Assembly (NCBI GenBank): GCA_004560375.1
Contig: SFVC01000028.1
Location: 1-29,161 of the forward strand
Length of the DNA: 29,161 nucleotides
From: a bacterium
GTDB taxonomy: Bacteria; Bacillota; Clostridia; Oscillospirales; Oscillospiraceae
Direction: 5' to 3'
Notes under the pieces: model-generated
Databases searched by the model: none
What the model saw: only the letters and a program-made list of their open reading frames with translations
What the model was told of the DNA's origin: nothing
Shown: piece by piece, positions 20,311-29,161 of the stretch
Numbering within the stretch: the first letter of the stretch is position 1
Layout of the letters: each line of letters begins with the position of its first letter
Program-made: the position numbers and the translations under genes

Positions 20311-20453
20311 CGCGGGCCCACTACCTCCACTACGGCATGGCGGCCGGGATGAGCAAACATGAGGTGCTACTGTCCACGCCGGGGGAGGTGGGGGATCAGT
20401 GGGAGCTATACCTGCGGGCCCCTGGGGCGCGGCGGCAGGAGCGTGACGAATAG
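19918..20453 (+). CDS. GT-type chaperone via programmed -1 frameshift
   Basis: A -1 shift at the heptamer A-AAA-AAA (20295-20301) continues the chaperone for 50 more residues (NTVTRAHYLHYGMAAGMSKH and on, to TAG at 20451-20453), giving about 178 residues. Neither part has an SD of its own at the junction. This G/GT scheme is conserved across lambda-like siphoviruses and shifted products occur at a low fraction. The GMSKHEV motif followed by TPGEVGDQW is typical of T regions. Confidence 0.8.
20295..20301 (+). promoter_or_regulatory. Slippery heptamer for -1 frameshift
   Basis: A_AAA_AAA in the zero frame, inside an A9 run (20294-20302). It lies six bases before the G stop codon. No obvious stimulatory structure was identified within the next 30 bases. 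Confidence 0.8.
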
Positions 20454-20455
20454 AA

Positions 20456-20483
20456 CCGCCCCGGATCGCGGAATCCGGGGCGG
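20456..20483. other. Perfect 11-bp hairpin before the tape measure gene
   Basis: CCGCCCCGGAT (20456-20466) and ATCCGGGGCGG (20473-20483) pair around CGCGGA. It lies between the T stop and the tape measure SD (AAAGGGGTG). No T-run follows, so it is not a classical terminator and could modulate translation or mRNA stability. Confidence 0.6.
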
Positions 20484-20497
20484 AAAGGGGTGTCTCT

Positions 20498-23400
20498 ATG
20501 GCTACGCGGACGATTACAACCAAACTCGTTTTGGACGGAGAAGCGGAATACCGGGCAAAGCTGAAAAATATCAATGCGGAGCTTGCCCTGCAAAAGTCCG
20601 AGCTGGAAAAGATTCAGGCGCAGTATAAAAACAGCGCCAACAGCATGGAGGCCCTGTCCGCCAAGGAGGCCGCCCTGAAGGGGCAGATCGCGGCGCTGAA
20701 TGAGAAGCACAAAGAGCAGTCCGCCATGCTGGAGCAGGCCCGTCAGGCCCAGCAGAAGTACGCCAAGACGGCGGAGGAGCTGAAAGGGAAGCTGGAGGAG
20801 CTGGCGGGCTCCTCGGAGGACACGTCGGAGGAGCAGAAAAAGCTCCAGGAGGAGATCGACGCCGCCGAGACCTCCATGCAGAAGGCGGCCAACTCCGTCA
20901 CCTACTACCAGAAGCAGCTCAACAACACGGAGCGGGACCAGGCCAAGCTGAGTACGGAGCTGGACAAGACCGGGCAGTACCTGGACGAGGCGGCGCACAG
21001 CGCGGACGGCTGCGCCCGCTCCATCGACCAGTACGGCAAGGAGGTCAAGCAGGCCGGGGACAGCTCGGAGCAGTTTGGCAACACTTCCAAGGAGGCCGTG
21101 AACCAGCTGGCGGCGGCGCTGGCGGCCGCCGGCGTGGCCAAGTCGGTGAAGGAGATCGCGGACGCGCTGATGGACAGCGTGGACGCCTTCGCGGCGTTCC
21201 AGGCCCAGATGTCCACGGTGCGGGCCATCTCCGGGGCGTCCGCCGAGGAGATGGACGCCTTGGCAGAGAAGGCCAAGTATATGGGTTCCACCACCGCCTT
21301 TACCGCCGAGGAGGCGGGGCAGGCCCTGGAGTACATGGCCATGGCCGGCTGGAAAACCGGCGATATGCTGGGCGGTCTGGAGGGCATTATGAGCCTGGCG
21401 GCGGCCTCCGGGGAAAGCCTGGGCACCACTTCCGATATCGTCACCGACGCCCTCACCGCCTTTGGGCTGGCGGCGGAGGAAAGCGCCCGGTTTGCCGACG
21501 TGCTGGCGGCGGCCAGCTCCAACTCCAACACCAACGTGGCCATGATGGGCGAGACGTTCAAATACGCCGCCCCGGTGGCGGGGGCGCTGGGCTACTCCAT
21601 CGAGGACACGGCGCTGGCCATCGGCCTGATGGCCAATGCGGGCATCAAGGGCAGCCAGGCCGGATCGGCCCTGCGGGGCACCCTCACCAACCTGGCCAAG
21701 CCCAGCGAGCAGGTGGCTGGGTATCTGGATGATCTTGGCGTGTCCCTGACGGACAACGAGGGCAAGACGCGCTCCCTGTCCGAGGTGATGGATCTGCTCC
21801 GGGATCGGTTCTCCGACCTCACGGAGGCCCAGAAGGCGGAGTATGCCGCCGGCATCGCCGGCAAGGAGGCCATGAGCGGCCTGCTTGCCATTGTCAACGC
21901 CGGGGAGGCGGACTATCTGCGGCTGCGGGACGCCATCGACGCCAGCTCCGGCGCGGCCAAGGAGATGTCGGAGATCCGGCTGGACAACTTTCAGGGGCAG
22001 ATGACGCTGCTCAGCTCCGCCGCGGACGGGCTCAAGCTGGCCATCGGGGAGCAGCTGACGCCGGTGCTGACCCAGCTGGCGGAGGCGGGCACGGACGCCT
22101 TTACCTGGGCCACTGAGTTTGTCAGCGAGAATGAGTGGGTGGTGGGGGCCATCACGGGTCTCACCGCTGCGTTGGGGGCACTGGTGATCGGAATCGGCGG
22201 CCTTGCGGCGGCCCCGGCGATTATTAACGCCGTCCACACCGCCCTGACCCTGCTGGCCGCGAACCCGGTGGTGGCGGTGACGGCGGCTGTTGTAGGCCTC
22301 ACCGCCGCCTTCGCCACCTGGGCGGCATCCTTGAGTGATGAGACCGAGTCCACCAAAGAATTTACCAAGTCCCTGAAGGAGAGCAAACAGGCCTACGAGG
22401 AGCTTATGGACTCCATGGAGGAGAACCAGGGCTCCACCAAGGCTGCCGCGGACGCGCTGAAGAATCTGCTGGCGGTGGAGGGCAAGTCCTCCGTCCAGAA
22501 GGACGTGATCCTGAAGCTCATCGAGCAGCTGAATGAGGCGGTGCCTGGGCTGAATCTGGCCTATGACGCGGAAAAGGACGCGCTGGTTGAGCTCACCGAG
22601 GCGGAGGTGGATTCCGCCATCGAGCGGGCGCAGGCCCAGGAGACGTACCAGGAGCAGGTGGAGCGCCTTTCGGAGCTGTACACCGAGCGGGCGGAGATCG
22701 CCGACCGGCTGGCGGAGGCGGAAAACAACCTTGCCGGCGCCCAGGCGGCGCAGCAGGAGCCAATGCCCAGCTATTTTGACAACGCGGTGGACTATAACAA
22801 CGCGTTGGAGCAAAGCAGCGTGGACACCCAGGCCCTGGAAAACAACGTCCGGTCGCTCACGGCCGCCGAGGCGGACAACGCCGCCCAGATCGCCGAGCTG
22901 GAGGCGGCCACCAGCGCCTACAAGGAGCAGCGGGACGCGGAAACGCTGGCCATTGAGACCATGACCTCCCGGGTGGACGAGCTGACCGCCCAGATGCAGA
23001 CGCTGGAGGAGGAGTACCAAAAAAGCTATGACGCGGCCATGGAGAGCCTCAACTCCCAGATGGGGCTGTTTGAAAAGATGGACGGGAAAGCCAAAGTCTC
23101 CGTTGACAATCTGATCAGCAATCTCCAGGGCCAAGCCTCCTACATGGATGAGTACGCCGCCAACATCAAAAAGGCCATGGAAATGGGCATTGACGAGGGC
23201 CTGCTGGCCAAGCTGTCCGACGGATCCCAGGAGTCGGCCCAGTATCTGGACGCCATTGTCAAGGGCGGCGAAGAGAAGGTCGCCGAGCTCAACGAGCAGT
23301 TTGCCAAGGTGGAGGAGGGCAAGGAGGCCTTTTCCGATACCGTGGCCCAGATGGAAACGGACTTTGACGAAAAAATGGGCGAGATCGTAGGTGACCTGAA

Positions 23401-24517
23401 CGAGGCCATCGACGAGATGGATCTACATGACTCAGCCTACGAGATCGGGGAAAACAATATTCGAGGGCTGATTGACGGCACATCACAGCCTGGACTGCGG
23501 CAAGAGCTGATCAATAAGTATACGCAGCTGGCCAACGATGCGCTGGCCGCCTACAAAAAAGCGGTGCAGCAGGCCTCCCCCTCCAAAAAATTTGCGGAGG
23601 CCTCCCAGTATGACGTGGAGGGCCTGATCCAGGGCGCGGAGGCCAAGCGGGCCGCCCTGGCCACCGCCTATGAGGGACTGGCCAAGGTGTCCATGGAGAG
23701 CTACGCCAACGGGGTATACAACAACCTGGAGGCGGTGTCGGAGGCTTTGGCCCAGTTTGACGCCGCCGCAAAGGATATGGGCAACTTTTACGACCTCCAG
23801 GCCAATGTGCGGGATCTGGAGTACCAGCTGTGGGAGCGCACGGAGGGAAAGTTCGCCGGGGAGACGGAAAAGTACGCCAAACAGCTGGAGCTGCTCAACC
23901 AAAAACAGGCGGATCAGCAGAAGGTGGTAGACGCCGCTTCCGCCGCCTATCAGGCCGCGGTGGAGCAGTACGGCGAGGGCACCGAGGGCAGCTACAAATA
24001 CCAGGAAGCGCTGCTGAAGGAAAAGCTGGCCCTCCAGGAGCTGCTGGACGAGATCCAAAAAGTCACCGCCGCCAAGAAGGAGATGGAACGGCAGGCGTTT
24101 ATGGAGCAGGCTCAGGCCCAATGGGCGAGCTCCGGGCTTGGACGGGCCCAGACCGCGGCGGCGAACGCAGGGGGAAACATCACCCCCTATGAGGTGTCGC
24201 AGATTGCCGGCACCCGCCTGATCCTGCCGGATGGATCCACCTATCAGTCCGCCGCGCAGACTGCCAAGAACGCCATGGCGCGGAACCAGCTCACGCTCTC
24301 CCGGGAGGCGCCGGCGCGGCAGGATCTGGGCCGGCAGATGGAGGCCATTTCGGCGGCCACGGTCAACGCCATCACCGGCGCGGTGGGCAGCCTGTCCGCG
24401 GGTACCACCATCGTCAAGGTGATGATACCCAACGGAGACGTGCTGGCGGAGGTGGTGGCGGATCCGCTGGTAGACCGGATGGAGTCCAACGGAACACCCA
24501 TTGTAAACCGGAGGTGA
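20498..24517 (+). CDS. Tail tape measure protein
   Basis: The 1339-residue product is by far the longest in the window. Residues 1-220 are coiled coil. Residues about 230-480 form the TP901-type tape-measure core (FAAFQAQMSTVRAISGASAE, AFTAEEAGQALEYMAMAGWK, SSNSNTNVAMMGETFKYAAP, GIKGSQAGSALRGTLTNLAK). Hydrophobic segments lie at about 547-612, followed by further coiled coils. It sets tail length and may help DNA injection through the membrane segments. Rule-of-thumb scaling of 0.15 nm per residue predicts a tail near 200 nm (inference). SD AAAGGGG stands before the ATG. Confidence 0.95.
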   Translation: MATRTITTKLVLDGEAEYRAKLKNINAELALQKSELEKIQAQYKNSANSMEALSAKEAALKGQIAALNEKHKEQSAMLEQARQAQQKYAKTAEELKGKLEELAGSSEDTSEEQKKLQEEIDAAETSMQKAANSVTYYQKQLNNTERDQAKLSTELDKTGQYLDEAAHSADGCARSIDQYGKEVKQAGDSSEQFGNTSKEAVNQLAAALAAAGVAKSVKEIADALMDSVDAFAAFQAQMSTVRAISGASAEEMDALAEKAKYMGSTTAFTAEEAGQALEYMAMAGWKTGDMLGGLEGIMSLAAASGESLGTTSDIVTDALTAFGLAAEESARFADVLAAASSNSNTNVAMMGETFKYAAPVAGALGYSIEDTALAIGLMANAGIKGSQAGSALRGTLTNLAKPSEQVAGYLDDLGVSLTDNEGKTRSLSEVMDLLRDRFSDLTEAQKAEYAAGIAGKEAMSGLLAIVNAGEADYLRLRDAIDASSGAAKEMSEIRLDNFQGQMTLLSSAADGLKLAIGEQLTPVLTQLAEAGTDAFTWATEFVSENEWVVGAITGLTAALGALVIGIGGLAAAPAIINAVHTALTLLAANPVVAVTAAVVGLTAAFATWAASLSDETESTKEFTKSLKESKQAYEELMDSMEENQGSTKAAADALKNLLAVEGKSSVQKDVILKLIEQLNEAVPGLNLAYDAEKDALVELTEAEVDSAIERAQAQETYQEQVERLSELYTERAEIADRLAEAENNLAGAQAAQQEPMPSYFDNAVDYNNALEQSSVDTQALENNVRSLTAAEADNAAQIAELEAATSAYKEQRDAETLAIETMTSRVDELTAQMQTLEEEYQKSYDAAMESLNSQMGLFEKMDGKAKVSVDNLISNLQGQASYMDEYAANIKKAMEMGIDEGLLAKLSDGSQESAQYLDAIVKGGEEKVAELNEQFAKVEEGKEAFSDTVAQMETDFDEKMGEIVGDLNEAIDEMDLHDSAYEIGENNIRGLIDGTSQPGLRQELINKYTQLANDALAAYKKAVQQASPSKKFAEASQYDVEGLIQGAEAKRAALATAYEGLAKVSMESYANGVYNNLEAVSEALAQFDAAAKDMGNFYDLQANVRDLEYQLWERTEGKFAGETEKYAKQLELLNQKQADQQKVVDAASAAYQAAVEQYGEGTEGSYKYQEALLKEKLALQELLDEIQKVTAAKKEMERQAFMEQAQAQWASSGLGRAQTAAANAGGNITPYEVSQIAGTRLILPDGSTYQSAAQTAKNAMARNQLTLSREAPARQDLGRQMEAISAATVNAITGAVGSLSAGTTIVKVMIPNGDVLAEVVADPLVDRMESNGTPIVNRR

Positions 24518-24524
24518 CACGCAT

Positions 24525-24947
24525 ATGGCCATAGCGCGGATGACCCAGCTGATCCTGGACTCCAGAGGGAATCCTGTCGTGCTGCCGGAGGCCAGCCGGG
24601 AACGCTATTCCGCCGCCCCGGTGCCGCTGTCGGAGGATGTGGAGATGATCTCCGGGCGGCTGGTGCGGGAGCTGCGGGGAAACGTATGGCAGATCGCCTA
24701 TGAGTACAACTACTTTAAGCAGGCCATGAAGGATCGGGTGATCGCAGTCTGCCGGAAGGGGATGCGGGAGCCCATCTGGTGCGATTTCCTTCCGCCGGAG
24801 TCCGGCGGGGAGCTGCTGAGCTCCCGTTTTTGGGTGATGACCTTTGAGGAGCCCAAGTTCTACTGGAGCCGGGACGTGCGCGGCACCCCGACCCCCTTCT
24901 GGGGCGGCTTTTCCCTGACGTTAAGGGAGGTAAAGCCCAATGATTAA
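24525..24947 (+). CDS. Probable distal-tail-like protein
   Basis: The 140-residue product (TQLILDSRGNPVVLPEASRE, VEMISGRLVRELRGNVWQIA, YFKQAMKDRVIAVC, FWVMTFEEPKFYWSRD) follows the tape measure, where Dit proteins are found. It is shorter than usual Dit (200 or more) and no domain is certain. ATG has GGAGGTGA upstream. It overlaps the next gene by 8 bases. Confidence 0.65.
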   Translation: MAIARMTQLILDSRGNPVVLPEASRERYSAAPVPLSEDVEMISGRLVRELRGNVWQIAYEYNYFKQAMKDRVIAVCRKGMREPIWCDFLPPESGGELLSSRFWVMTFEEPKFYWSRDVRGTPTPFWGGFSLTLREVKPND

Positions 24948-27171
24948 GTCCAGCGAGGCATACCAAAAGGCCATCGTAGCCGATGGGCGGCGGATATACG
25001 TCAAGGCCGTCATCGACATCATTGACCCCGACATTGTCCAGGGGGACGTGTCCGGCAGCGAGCAGCAGGAGGGCATTTCCAGGCCCGGGCAGCTTTGGGA
25101 CAAGAAGTTCGAGAGCACGGCCAATTACGCGAGCATGGAGCCGGGGCGGAGCCTGTTGTCCGGCTGGTATATCAGCCTCCCCGCTGATTCCGCCACGCGG
25201 GATTGGGAGGCGGGCTACACCGGGGCCGCGCTGTCCGACTGGGACGGCGTGTTCCCCGTGCCCCAAATTATGCAAATTGAGTTTGCCAATGTGTCCATCC
25301 TTCAGGCCATGTCCGTGGCCTTTTCAGACCGCCCGGAGGACGGCGTGGGGGCTGATTTCACGGTTGAGGTGTTTTCGGAGGGCGTGGCCTACTACACAAA
25401 AGAGATCACCGGCAACAATGATCCATTGGTGCCCATTACCGGGTGGCGGGTCAACAACCCGGACAAGATCCGGGTGACCGTTACCCGCTGGAGCCTGCCC
25501 CGGCGGCGCATGAGGGGGATCGAGATCGTCCCCGGCGTGTATGAGGTGTGGACTGGCAATGAGCTGGCCAGCGTGTCGGTCAAGATGCAGGGGGACGTGT
25601 CCTGTCTCACCCTGCCCTACGGCACCGCCGTCATCAAGATGGATAACCAAAACAGGCGCTTCGACCCGCGCACAAAGGACGGCGTGTTTTTGTCCATCGA
25701 GGAGCGGCAGGGCATTGAGATCTACATGGGGCCTCGGCTGCCGAACGGAACCATTGAGTACAAGCGCCTGGGGACGTTCTATCAGGCGTCCGGCGGCTGG
25801 AAGGACAGCGACAACTCGGTAACGATGCAGTGGAGCCTGGTGGATATCGTCGGGCTGATTGCCCAAAGGACATACAAGGCCCAGGGCGCTTTGCCCGCCA
25901 CCTTAAAAGGCTGGATCCAGTCTCTGGCCGGACAGCTTGGGGTCAACTTTGTAAGCCGGATCCGGGTGGATCCAGAATACGAAAATCTGCCCGTTACGGC
26001 TACGGCGGAAGCCATCCAGAACCTGACTTGCGGGGATATCCTGCGCTACGTCTGCATGGCCACCGGGACGTGGCCCAGGGCGGACGCTTCCACGGGCTTT
26101 TTGGCCGCTGAGCCGCTTTGGAATGAGGGCAGCAAAATCACGCTGGACAACGTGATCCGATACCCGGCCATGTCCGCTAACGATGATGTGGCCTCTGTGA
26201 CCATCAACGGGCAGTATTTTGAGGGCACGTCAAAGGCGGCGCAGCGGACGGAAAACGTCTCCAACCCGTTTATCAAGGGGAACGAGTATGCCGCCGCAAA
26301 GGCGATCCTCCCGACCTTCGGCGGGAACAAGCTGGAAATCACAGGCCGGGGCGAACCGGCCAGCGAGATCGGGGACGTGGACACCGTATGGCTTGCCGAG
26401 GGCAACGCCACCTGCGCCCGCCGGGTGCGGCAGGAGCTGGCCTTTTCCAACGGCGTACTGACCAGGTGCAAGAGTAACTTTGTCCGGGGCGATGGGCTGT
26501 TTTTGTTTGAAAACCGGGTGCAAATCCTGGAGAGCGGCACCTGGACGGTGCCGGAGGGCGTGTGGCGGATCCGGGTGCTGTTGGTGGGGCACGGGAGCGC
26601 CGGGAGCAGCGGAACCCCAGGAGGATGGATCAAGGTATATGGAAACAAAGACAATGAGCCGCCCGAGGAGGACGCCTGGGGAAAAGACGGCAAAAACGGG
26701 CCAGGCGGGAAAATCTGGGAGGGTATCCTTGATGTAAACCCCGGACAGGTGATCCAGATCAAGACCGGGGCGGGACAGTCTGATACCGTGCTCTGGAAGT
26801 ACTCCAGCAAAGACGGAAAGGTGTACCCAAACGGCTATACCGATGTGGCCACCGGGGACGTGTTCGGGCGCACCGGGGTAAGCAACGGAAAGCCCGGATC
26901 CGGAGACGGCGGCGTTGGCGGGACGGGCGGAAGCGCCGGATACTGGTATAATCAGGGCCACTGGTATTATGACGATGGGTACGTGCCTCCGCCCGACAAG
27001 GACTGGGGCGGAAGCGGCGTGGATCCATCGTATGACGCGCCAGGGCACTGGGAAATTGAGACCGTGATCGAATCTTACCCAACCGCCGGGACACCAGGAT
27101 CCAGCGGGGCCACAGGAAGCGCTGTTATCTACTGGGAGACTCCGGAGGTGATCGAGGATGACGGTACTTGA
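24940..27171 (+). CDS. Tail-tip / receptor-binding protein with Gly-rich C-domain
   Basis: The 743-residue product has an N-terminal baseplate-hub-like part (VSVKMQGDVSCLTLPYGTAV, then MDNQNRRFDPRTKDGVFLSI, then YKRLGTFYQASGGWKDSDNS), a middle part with the hub repeat DVASVTINGQYFEGTS, and from about residue 533 a Gly-rich domain that begins GTWTVPEGVWRIRVLLVGHG and contains many GG and Tyr/Trp patches. Gly-rich domains of this sort sit on phage tail tips and adhesins. It likely touches the host surface. It overlaps its neighbours at both ends (8 and 14 bases), so the tail-tip genes are translationally coupled. Confidence 0.8.
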   Translation: MIKSSEAYQKAIVADGRRIYVKAVIDIIDPDIVQGDVSGSEQQEGISRPGQLWDKKFESTANYASMEPGRSLLSGWYISLPADSATRDWEAGYTGAALSDWDGVFPVPQIMQIEFANVSILQAMSVAFSDRPEDGVGADFTVEVFSEGVAYYTKEITGNNDPLVPITGWRVNNPDKIRVTVTRWSLPRRRMRGIEIVPGVYEVWTGNELASVSVKMQGDVSCLTLPYGTAVIKMDNQNRRFDPRTKDGVFLSIEERQGIEIYMGPRLPNGTIEYKRLGTFYQASGGWKDSDNSVTMQWSLVDIVGLIAQRTYKAQGALPATLKGWIQSLAGQLGVNFVSRIRVDPEYENLPVTATAEAIQNLTCGDILRYVCMATGTWPRADASTGFLAAEPLWNEGSKITLDNVIRYPAMSANDDVASVTINGQYFEGTSKAAQRTENVSNPFIKGNEYAAAKAILPTFGGNKLEITGRGEPASEIGDVDTVWLAEGNATCARRVRQELAFSNGVLTRCKSNFVRGDGLFLFENRVQILESGTWTVPEGVWRIRVLLVGHGSAGSSGTPGGWIKVYGNKDNEPPEEDAWGKDGKNGPGGKIWEGILDVNPGQVIQIKTGAGQSDTVLWKYSSKDGKVYPNGYTDVATGDVFGRTGVSNGKPGSGDGGVGGTGGSAGYWYNQGHWYYDDGYVPPPDKDWGGSGVDPSYDAPGHWEIETVIESYPTAGTPGSSGATGSAVIYWETPEVIEDDGT

Positions 27172-28018
27172 TACGCTCATTACAGACCGCGTGGCGGACG
27201 ATGTGGAGTACGCCAGGGAGCTTTTGCGGCGTGGGTTGGATAGGATGTCCACCGCCGAAAAGGAGGCCGTAAAAAGCGGCTTAAAGGGCTCCTACGGCCC
27301 CACCGATATGAACCGCGTCCGGGAGGCCATCGAATATATTGATTCCCTCGCCGTTGCCGCGAAGCGGGGCAGCGCATACGTGCCCGTCATGATCCCTCAC
27401 AAGGTGCCCGTGGCCTTTGACGGCATGGGCCTTGTGACAGAGTGGAGCCAGTGGACGGACAAAGTCTGGATCGACTATGACTTCCCCTCCCCTGCCCTGT
27501 GGGCCGCGCACCTGGGCAACATCAACGCCCTGTGGGCCGTCGCCCGCCGCTTTGTGGCGGTTGTCCTGCCCCGGTATGACCCGGACAACCGTGGATACCT
27601 CAAAACCGGCACAGACGTAGAGGCCGGGAAGCTGTTCCAGGTGCTGGACAGCGTAGGGCTGCTGGAGCTGCGGGTGTCCTTTGAGGGGCCGCCCTCTATC
27701 ACGGCAGCCGGAACGGCCTGGACGGTGGAGCAGACGGAACCGGGCTGGACGGCCCGCCTGGACTATTCCAACTGCCCATACCCCGACATCGGGGACGCGC
27801 TCAACGCGCTGGTTGTCTCCTGCAACGCGGATCAGACGGTGCACGGTGCCTTTACTCTGTCCGCCATCCTCCGCTATGACTATGAGGTGACGTCCGGCAC
27901 GTGTCTGGTGAGCTGGAGTCCCTATCTGCTGTGGGGCGAAGCCACCGAACAATACGCCACCTGGGGCGGCGCAAAGCCCCGCACCTGGGGACAGGCGGCA
28001 AGGGGTGAGAATCCGTGA
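27158..28018 (+). CDS. Tail fibre/tip protein, TWGGAKP C-terminus
   Basis: The 286-residue product begins MTVLDTLITDRVADDVEYAR, then LKGSYGPTDMNRVREAIEYI, the start shared by a common Clostridia phage tail-tip family. C-terminal residues WGEATEQYATWGGAKPRTWG form a short aromatic/Gly repeat that recurs at the end of the next gene. Function is structural by context. The next GTG overlaps its stop (GTGA). Confidence 0.75.
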   Translation: MTVLDTLITDRVADDVEYARELLRRGLDRMSTAEKEAVKSGLKGSYGPTDMNRVREAIEYIDSLAVAAKRGSAYVPVMIPHKVPVAFDGMGLVTEWSQWTDKVWIDYDFPSPALWAAHLGNINALWAVARRFVAVVLPRYDPDNRGYLKTGTDVEAGKLFQVLDSVGLLELRVSFEGPPSITAAGTAWTVEQTEPGWTARLDYSNCPYPDIGDALNALVVSCNADQTVHGAFTLSAILRYDYEVTSGTCLVSWSPYLLWGEATEQYATWGGAKPRTWGQAARGENP

Positions 28019-28608
28019 TAGACGTATCCTACAACATTCCCCGCCTGCCCGCGTCCGGGGATAACCTGGATTACAAGGGCGCAAACGCCATCGAGCTGAA
28101 CCTGTTTGCCCTCATTCGGGCGTGGCCCGCCTTTGAGGACTTGACCGTTGACGACAAGATCGGCACCTATGATTATCTGGACACCCGGGATAATGAGACG
28201 GGCACCCCGGCGGACGGCATCAAGATCGAGCTGATCCAGTATCTCCCCCGGCTCATCGTGCTGTATGAGGGCGTCGGGCTGGAGCACATCACCTGGGAGG
28301 GCTTTGGGTGGACTGAGACGGCCCCCGGCGTGTTGGTGTACCAGCTGGGGGAGCTGACGGCGGCCAACGCCATGTCCGCCCTGCGGGTGCTCAAGTTCCG
28401 GGCCTCTGGAGACGCGGATCTCACCGTCACCCTTGCGGCGGAAAATCTGTTGTGGGATCCGGACGGATTGCGGCTGTATGGCAAAGGCGAGACCATGATG
28501 CTGTTCCGCGGCAAGGCAACCTGGGGTCTCGCAAAGGCCAAAAAACACACCTGGGGCGGGGCCAAACCGCTCACGTGGGGCGAAGCGTCCGCGCTAAGAA
28601 AGGAATGA
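28015..28608 (+). CDS. Tail-tip protein with the same TWGGAKP C-terminus
   Basis: The 197-residue product starts at a GTG overlapping the previous stop. The body (SYNIPRLPASGDNLDYKGAN, LRVLKFRASGDADLTVTL) is predicted beta-rich. The end TWGLAKAKKHTWGGAKPLTW GEA repeats the end of the previous protein. It probably assembles with it in the tip. No family is recognised. Confidence 0.7.
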   Translation: MIDVSYNIPRLPASGDNLDYKGANAIELNLFALIRAWPAFEDLTVDDKIGTYDYLDTRDNETGTPADGIKIELIQYLPRLIVLYEGVGLEHITWEGFGWTETAPGVLVYQLGELTAANAMSALRVLKFRASGDADLTVTLAAENLLWDPDGLRLYGKGETMMLFRGKATWGLAKAKKHTWGGAKPLTWGEASALRKE

Positions 28609-28612
28609 TCCC

Positions 28613-29161
28613 ATGCGGCACACGAAAAACCTAAACCTGAACCTCCCGGACGATAATGACCCGCTGGAGATATCCAAACTCAGCGAAAATTTTGAATCTT
28701 TGGACGAGGCAGTCACTAACGCAAGCAGTTTTAAGGTTGGCGATATTTTGTCAACCCGGAGAACCGATCTTGGAGGCAGTTGGCTGCTTTGCAATGGAAG
28801 CATACTAAAAAAAGAAGATTATGAAGAACTGTACGCAGTGAATCCAGACCTAAAAACATATTTGTCGGACGGGTCTTTTGTTGCGGCAGGAACAGGGACG
28901 GGAACTATAAAATCTCGCGCTGTGTACATGGACTGCATGATCTCCGTGAGAACAACCGAGCAAACGAAAAATGTAACCGTCTCCGTAAGAAATATTTACA
29001 CAAATAAAGCGTTAAGCAAAACGTTTGAGCTTCCGGTCTCCTTGTCCACGTATAAAAATTATGCGTCTTGCGTGGTGGTAAACGGGACTCTTTACATAGC
29101 TGGCATAGTTATTCCAAGTTCGGGCAGTAGTAGGCAAGTATATCTTCTTGTTTGCAATGGG
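28613..29161 (+). CDS. Partial tail fibre with collar-type motif, runs off right edge
   Basis: The frame is open for all 183 visible codons. It begins MRHTKNLNLNLPDDNDPLEI, then SKLSENFESLDEAV. Next is DLGGSWLLCNGSILKKEDYE, which matches the phage tail-collar pattern (W-L-x-C-x-G, then a Tyr helix). Residues 85-183 are beta-rich. SD AGAAAGGA is upstream. Base composition changes sharply from about 28650, AT-rich compared with everything to the left, as is usual for horizontally exchanged host-recognition genes. Confidence 0.8.
   Translation, partial: MRHTKNLNLNLPDDNDPLEISKLSENFESLDEAVTNASSFKVGDILSTRRTDLGGSWLLCNGSILKKEDYEELYAVNPDLKTYLSDGSFVAAGTGTGTIKSRAVYMDCMISVRTTEQTKNVTVSVRNIYTNKALSKTFELPVSLSTYKNYASCVVVNGTLYIAGIVIPSSGSSRQVYLLVCNG

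Noticed and set aside
20396..23134. Minus-strand frame of 912 codons
   Set aside because: Antisense to the tape measure gene with repetitive Gly/Leu/Arg composition and no start signals. A shadow caused by high GC and Ala/Glu/Leu-rich coiled-coil coding.
1..29161. CRISPR array, tRNA, insertion sequence or integrase
   Set aside because: No regularly spaced repeats, no cloverleaf sequence, no transposase or recombinase motifs were found on either strand.

Overview
The window is a 29 kb segment of a GC-rich (about 60-65% by eye) temperate-type siphovirus genome or prophage from an anaerobic Firmicute. The gene style (P27 small terminase, HK97-type head, phi13-type tail tube, KTR-type Cys-rich protein, ParB with GREQIEYLDID) points to a Clostridia host, most likely high-GC Oscillospirales. 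That host call is inference. No integrase, lysogeny repressor, holin, endolysin, tRNA or rRNA gene is visible, so the phage continues past both edges. No stretch longer than about 300 bases lacks a gene.

Layout. Positions 1-1200 hold very small genes on both strands: a membrane-anchored gene leaving the left edge on the minus strand, a ribbon-helix-helix protein, and further small unknowns. They are arranged around two copies of the same intergenic regulatory sequence. Positions 1282-8293 are a tightly overlapping plus-strand operon: HTH protein, replication initiator/helicase loader, Cys-rich HTH protein, DnaB-like helicase, ParA, a large fused ParB, and a C5-cytosine methyltransferase. A minus-strand gene with its own strong terminator (8254-8481) interrupts the plus-strand series. 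Small zinc-ribbon proteins, a HUH-type Rep protein and a KTR protein follow (8530-10570). From 10633 comes the packaging and virion block in canonical order: HNH endonuclease, TerS, TerL, small membrane protein, portal, ClpP-like protease, capsid, SH3b protein, connectors, tail completion proteins, tail tube, G/GT chaperones with a -1 frameshift, tape measure, tail tip proteins, and a collar-type fibre gene running off the right edge.

How it works together. The initiator gene carries an AT-rich linker with three iteron-like repeats (candidate origin, 1886-2025), an arrangement like that of lambda O. The ParA-ParB pair comes with a near-perfect palindrome inside the start of parB (4918-4940). 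Its core recurs, 21 of 22 bases identical, in a head-connector gene 12.8 kb away (17691-17709). These are the best candidates for the centromere (parS). Together the origin and partition module suggest a phage that replicates and is kept as a low-copy plasmid (phage-plasmid). This is inference from sequence alone.
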